Shown here piece by piece: positions 39,961 through 43,072 of a DNA stretch of 43,072 bases. The position numbers were made by a program, and so were the translations under genes. The notes beneath the pieces were generated by a model, which was given only the letters and a program-made list of their open reading frames with translations, was not told the DNA's origin and searched no databases. The first letter of the stretch is position 1, and each line of letters opens with the position of its first letter. Source of the stretch: Myxosarcina sp. GA_180221_E-2-1-MAG-40_15 (lineage in GTDB: Bacteria; Cyanobacteriota; Cyanobacteriia; Cyanobacteriales; Xenococcaceae); assembly GCA_020692205.1 (NCBI GenBank), contig JAIMKV010000042.1, positions 1 through 43,072 of the forward strand, read 5' to 3'.

Positions 39961-40443
39961 TTATTTCGCCAGTTCAGCTTCAATTGCCTGAATCAGCTCA
40001 GGAGAAGTAGGAGTTACGCTACTACCAAAACGAGCCACAACCTCACCTTGTTTCCCAATCAAGAACTTCTCAAAGTTCCAAGCCACATCACCCTTGGGTT
40101 CAACAGAATTAGTCAAGGTTTGATACAAAGGATGCTGTTGTGAACCCTTAGCGTGAATCTTATCAAATAATTCAAAGCTAACGCCGTAGCTAGTTTCACA
40201 AAAAGTAGCAATTTCTTCGTTTGTTCCTGGTTCTTGTGCGCCAAAATCATTACAGGGAAAACCTAATACCCGCAAACCGCGATCGCCATATTGTTGATTT
40301 AACTCTTCAAGTCCTTGATATTGGGGAGTATAACCACAGTAAGAAGCAACATTAACAATCAACAACACCATACCTCGATAGTCGGCAAATTTTTCTTCAT
40401 TGCCATCAATTGTTTTTACAGCTATATCGGATATATTATTCAT
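39961..40443 (-). CDS. Glutathione peroxidase-like protein
   Basis: A 160-residue thioredoxin-fold peroxidase that reduces hydroperoxides, probably lipid peroxides, with thioredoxin or NADPH-linked reductants as in other cyanobacterial Gpx. The catalytic site NVASYCGYTPQYQGLEEL has Cys36 in place of selenocysteine. The second and third family motifs LGFPCNDFGAQEPGTNEEI and WNFEKFLIGKQGEVVARF are complete, including the conserved Trp and Asn. The ATG at 40443 is preferred; a frame-start at 40455 would add MKEK. It is divergent from the deaminase gene with only 29 bases between start codons, so their promoters must overlap. Confidence 0.93.
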   Translation of the reverse strand: MNNISDIAVKTIDGNEEKFADYRGMVLLIVNVASYCGYTPQYQGLEELNQQYGDRGLRVLGFPCNDFGAQEPGTNEEIATFCETSYGVSFELFDKIHAKGSQQHPLYQTLTNSVEPKGDVAWNFEKFLIGKQGEVVARFGSSVTPTSPELIQAIEAELAK

Positions 40444-40472
40444 TTTCTCTTTCAAAATCTAATTATTTAAAT

Positions 40473-41276
40473 ATGTCAGATCGTACTTTACCATTCATCG
40501 ATACTCAGATAATTAAAGTTGAGGATTTATCCGTCAGAATTGCCCACTCTACTAACGAGTTGACCCATGATGTCGCTACGTTAGCGCAAGATTATTTACA
40601 GTCGCTACTAGAACAACAAGCAACTGTCAGGATTATTTTGGCTACGGGTAATTCACAATTAAAGTTTTTAGCGGCGATCGCTTCTGACTCTAAACTAGAT
40701 TGGTCACGGATTATTTGCTTCCATCTCGATGAGTATTTAGGAATTACCGCAGATCACCCTGGTAGCTTTCGTTATTATCTATGCACAAAGGTAGAGCAAA
40801 GAGTACAGCCACTAACTTTCAACTATATAGAAGGAGATGCACTACAACCTTTAGCCGAATGTTCTCGCTATGGTAACTTATTACAGCAACAGGCAATTGA
40901 CCTTTGTATGTTAGGTATTGGCGACAATGGACATCTGGCCTTCAATGAGCCTTCTGTGGCTAATTTTAACGATCCTCAAGCCATCAAGTTAGTTCGCTTA
41001 GAAACTAAAACTCGCCAGCAACAGGTAAATAGCGGTTATTTTCCTGATTTATTAGCTGTACCCAGCTATGCCTATACCCTGACCATCCCGACAATTTGCG
41101 CTGCTAAAAAGATATTTTGTTTAGCCGGGGGGAGTCATAAAGCAGGAGTCGTTAAACAAACTTTAACAGGTGCGATCGCACCAAGCTTCCCCGCAACCAT
41201 CTTACGTACTTTACCCCAGGCAACCCTGTTTTGCACCGTAAACTGCACTTTTCCTTGTCGCCTTGAGGATAAATGA
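40473..41276 (+). CDS. nagB: NagB-like glucosamine-6-phosphate deaminase
   Basis: A 267-residue sugar-phosphate isomerase of the glucosamine-6-phosphate deaminase/6-phosphogluconolactonase fold. LATGNSQLKFLAAI, CFHLDEYLGITADHPGSFRYYL, and LCMLGIGDNGHLAFNEPSV are the deaminase pattern (catalytic Asp-Glu-Tyr, and the GHLAFNEP loop). The usual SGxxKA segment appears as AGGSHKAGVVKQ. It would convert glucosamine-6-phosphate to fructose-6-phosphate and ammonia. The ATG at 40473 (MSDRTLPF) is the natural start; the upstream frame from 40410 overlaps the peroxidase gene antisense. The symbol is by family, and a phosphogluconolactonase-like role cannot be excluded. Confidence 0.85.
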   Translation: MSDRTLPFIDTQIIKVEDLSVRIAHSTNELTHDVATLAQDYLQSLLEQQATVRIILATGNSQLKFLAAIASDSKLDWSRIICFHLDEYLGITADHPGSFRYYLCTKVEQRVQPLTFNYIEGDALQPLAECSRYGNLLQQQAIDLCMLGIGDNGHLAFNEPSVANFNDPQAIKLVRLETKTRQQQVNSGYFPDLLAVPSYAYTLTIPTICAAKKIFCLAGGSHKAGVVKQTLTGAIAPSFPATILRTLPQATLFCTVNCTFPCRLEDK

Positions 41277-41431
41277 TCGCGATTTAATTAGTTTATCTGA
41301 CCTAGCAGAAAATTAAATTAATCGGTGATTATTTAATCAGCTTTATTTATGCGTATATCCGCTAGCGGACAAAGATCAGCAGAAAAGGCTGCAATACTAA
41401 ATACCATAAACAAAACCTTTTAATAAAAGTT

Positions 41432-41824
41432 ATGGCTTACAAGAAGATTTTGGTTATTGATGATAACGATGATTACACTGCTTTAATCAAACTTGTTCTC
41501 GAAGCTGAAACCGACTGGCAGATTGCAACAGCTTCTAGTGGGAAAGAGGCAATTGTCTTAGCAAACTATATCCAACCAGATGCAATTTTGCTGGATATAG
41601 TAATGCCCGACCTCAATGGACTAGATGTTTATCGATTGCTTAAGTCAAGTCTAACTACTTATTTTATTCCAATTATATTTATGACAGCTATGGTTCCCTT
41701 CGCGGAAATACTTGAATTGCAAATTACTGAGAGCGTGAAAATAGTTACTAAGCCGATGAACATTGACCAACTACAGAGTTTAATCAGCGAAGAAATGAGA
41801 AACTGTAGCTACCTTTACAATTAA
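41432..41824 (+). CDS. Single-domain response regulator (CheY-like)
   Basis: A 130-residue receiver domain without output. ILVIDDNDDY gives the acidic pocket (Asp10, Asp11), Asp55 in ILLDIVMPDLNG is the phospho-acceptor, Thr85 in FMTAM the switch residue, and Lys107 in TKPMN the conserved lysine. It therefore looks phosphorylatable. No kinase is adjacent. A second, degenerate receiver follows 212 bases downstream and shows clear similarity (DWQI...AS..KE...A...QPD), so the two are probably a duplicated pair. Confidence 0.9.
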   Translation: MAYKKILVIDDNDDYTALIKLVLEAETDWQIATASSGKEAIVLANYIQPDAILLDIVMPDLNGLDVYRLLKSSLTTYFIPIIFMTAMVPFAEILELQITESVKIVTKPMNIDQLQSLISEEMRNCSYLYN

Positions 41825-41887
41825 GGCGTTGCTGAATCGATATCTCAACAGCATTTTAGCATTTTTAGGTGTCTCGATCACTTTTTT

Positions 41888-41915
41888 AAAAGCTAAGAGC
41901 TAAAAGCTAAGAGCG
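41888..41915. repeat. 14-bp tandem repeat AAAAGCTAAGAGCK
   Basis: Two copies in tandem followed by related AGCTAT/TAGCTA pieces to 41937. A similar AGCTCTTAGCT palindrome occurs at 18213-18230. It lies between the two receiver genes. Confidence 0.75.
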
Positions 41916-42036
41916 AAAAGCTATCTATTAGCTACGTTTAATTTTGGTGATGGAGATTTTTGTCTAGCTCTACATTACTAGATCAGTGCAATCAAATTCA
42001 ATCGGAAAATAAAGTTTTCTTGGTATTAAACGAAAT

Positions 42037-42441
42037 ATGAACGCGAACGGCAAGTGTATTTTAGTTATTGATGATCGCGATAAATTTATCAATCTGATTA
42101 AATCTATGTTTGATAGTTATGCTGACTGGCAAATTTTAATGGCTTCCACTGAAAAAGAAGGAATTGCCACAGCACAATTAGAACAGCCAGATATAATTAT
42201 ACTAAATCTGATAATGCCTGAATCAGGTGAACTAGATCGATTAAATCTGTATCATCGGCTCAAGTCCAATCTGTTGCTCTGTCTAATTCCCGTTATTTTC
42301 ATCTCAACTATGTCAGGATTGGAAGAACCAGATCAAATGCTATTTATTACAGATCCTGACATAATTGCTCAATTTTTTGAGCGTCTCAAACTCCAAGATC
42401 GAGCAGCAAAAATAAAGGATCACTCTTGGAGTATCTGGTAG
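42037..42441 (+). CDS. Degenerate receiver-domain protein (pseudo-receiver)
   Basis: A 134-residue homologue of the receiver upstream. The acidic pocket is kept (VIDDRDK, Asp12-Asp13), but the phospho-acceptor Asp is replaced by Asn57 (IIILNLIMPE) and the conserved Lys by Asp106 (ITDPD). Ser90-Thr91 remain at the switch position. It cannot be phosphorylated in the usual way. The frame is intact and well formed, so it is probably a functional atypical receiver, perhaps a partner or decoy of the canonical one; that is inference. The C-terminal 20 residues are basic and unlike the family. Confidence 0.85.
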   Translation: MNANGKCILVIDDRDKFINLIKSMFDSYADWQILMASTEKEGIATAQLEQPDIIILNLIMPESGELDRLNLYHRLKSNLLLCLIPVIFISTMSGLEEPDQMLFITDPDIIAQFFERLKLQDRAAKIKDHSWSIW

Positions 42442-42678
42442 TTAAGTAGGTTGATTTGACTGCTCACCACCGTAATTTCACTTTTGAGCTTAACAGATTG
42501 TGGCTTACTCAACTAGCAACCGCTGCAAGACAACTTTTTAGCTAAGCTACCTGTTAGAATAATAATTGTAGCCATCTATACTTGGATTTGCGCCTCGTCC
42601 AGTTTGATTAAACAAACCAGCTCAAGCAATATTGTGGTTTCCTCACAAAATTTAGTAGGAAATTAAGTTTCCCATGTT
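42442..42678. other. Short gene-free interval
   Basis: No credible frame on either strand. AT-rich sequence with no repeats. It may contain the promoter of the Crp-like gene downstream. Confidence 0.4.
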
Positions 42679-43027
42679 ATTAATTTATTAAATGAATTTT
42701 CCAATAATCGCATACTATCAACATTACCTCAGCAAGAGCATCAACACTTGCAAAATTGCCTTGAGTCAGTTCAGCTTCCTCTAGGTGAAATTCTTCTCAA
42801 AGCAAATCAAAAAATAGAATCAGTATATTTCCCTACTCAAGGAGTGGTGTCTTTAATCTCGACAATGCAAGATGGCTCGACTACAGAAATTGGACTGATT
42901 GGCAAAGAAGGAATGGTCGGGACTCCACAATTTTTAGGAGATGGAGTGTTAGGCAGTAGCAGTGCTGAAGTGCAAGTAAAAGGTGCAGCCTTGCGAATAG
43001 ATGCCACAGCTTTGCGAACAGAATATA
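42679..43027 (+). pseudogene. Crp/Fnr-family regulator, 5' part only, cut by an IS end
   Basis: An N-terminal cyclic-nucleotide-binding-type domain: ILSTLPQQEHQHL, then VQLPLGEILLKANQKIESVYFPTQGVVSLISTMQDGSTTEIGLIGKEGMVG and GAALRIDATALRTEY. This is the pattern of a cyanobacterial Crp-like regulator (FPTQG...GKEGM). The C-terminal winged helix is absent, because at about 43027 the sequence turns into a transposon end. The start is also a problem: TAA at 42664 closes the frame upstream, and no ATG, GTG or TTG lies before 42748 (TTG) in frame. ATT at 42679 is the only other candidate. The gene may thus carry a 5' lesion too. Confidence 0.7.
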
Positions 43028-43072
43028 AGCTTGACATACTCCCCGACCTGAAGGTACGGGGATTCTAACTTC
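43028..43072. mobile_element. Terminal hairpin of an IS200/IS605-type element, partial
   Basis: At the window edge AGCTTGACATAC is followed by CCCCGACCTGAAGGTACGGGG (stem CCCCG/CGGGG and ACCT/AGGT with one bulged A) and ATTCTAACTTC. This is the subterminal hairpin and conserved flank of IS200/IS605 elements (the same form, TTGACAT..CTCCCCG...CGGGGATTCT, occurs widely in cyanobacteria). Which end it is, and whether the element carries tnpA or tnpB, lies beyond the window. Confidence 0.65.

Noticed and set aside
41820-41880. GGCGTTGCTGAAT just after the receiver gene as an IS terminal repeat
   Set aside because: It resembles ends of some cyanobacterial insertion sequences, but no second end or transposase is nearby, and a 13-base match is too little.

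Overview
The window looks like a low-GC cyanobacterial chromosome. GCGATCGC (HIP1) palindromes are scattered throughout. Cyanobacterial marker genes include a CpcS/CpeS-type phycobilin lyase, thylakoid formation protein Thf1/Psb29, a CobN/ChlH-type chelatase, a CoaR/CoaT cobalt efflux pair and a bilin-type GAF histidine kinase. Short heptamer tandem arrays of the STRR kind are common. I cannot name the species; a unicellular or baeocyte-forming lineage is a guess.

Layout. 0-3.1 kb is a graveyard of broken genes: a frameshifted methyltransferase, a membrane protein with an internal stop, a headless metallo-beta-lactamase-fold hydrolase, and an alpha/beta hydrolase and a cupin that meet tail to tail at a deletion junction. 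3.1-4.05 kb is an autoregulated ArsR/AHSA1 pair with a large inverted-repeat operator. 4.1-8.4 kb is a tight three-gene operon on the minus strand: a dynamin-like GTPase, a second P-loop GTPase and a membrane-anchored partner whose reading frame is ambiguous around A9 and A6 runs. This is the best candidate for an uncharacterised system. 8.5-17.9 kb is housekeeping: ruvB, a phycobilin lyase, thf1, a large sensor kinase and cobN.

17.9-27.5 kb is an acquired defence island next to a tRNA-Met gene. It holds a DUF499 ATPase, a four-helix-bundle (S23-type) protein, a DUF3780 protein and a PLD-SNF2 helicase, all on the minus strand. The DUF1156 methyltransferase that usually accompanies this set is absent. 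Heptamer arrays, two of them with decayed S23-type copies, sit in the gene junctions. A broken integrase and a dnaB scrap lie at the tRNA side, and a 93-bp piece of a second integrase abuts the helicase stop codon at the other side.

27.8-32.1 kb carries GGPP synthase, a divergent PAP2 protein, a sulfotransferase-like protein and a secreted metallophosphoesterase. 32.9-38.8 kb holds cyanase and a metal-homeostasis cluster: an RppB-like kinase, a ZiaR/SmtB-like repressor, a P1B-type ATPase CoaT and its divergent MerR-CbiC regulator CoaR, with a clear MerR-type operator and 20-bp promoter spacer. 38.8-43.1 kb carries a TrkA remnant, a 72-bp direct repeat pair, glutathione peroxidase, a NagB-like deaminase, a receiver protein with a degenerate partner, and a Crp-like gene cut by an IS200/IS605-type end at the window edge.
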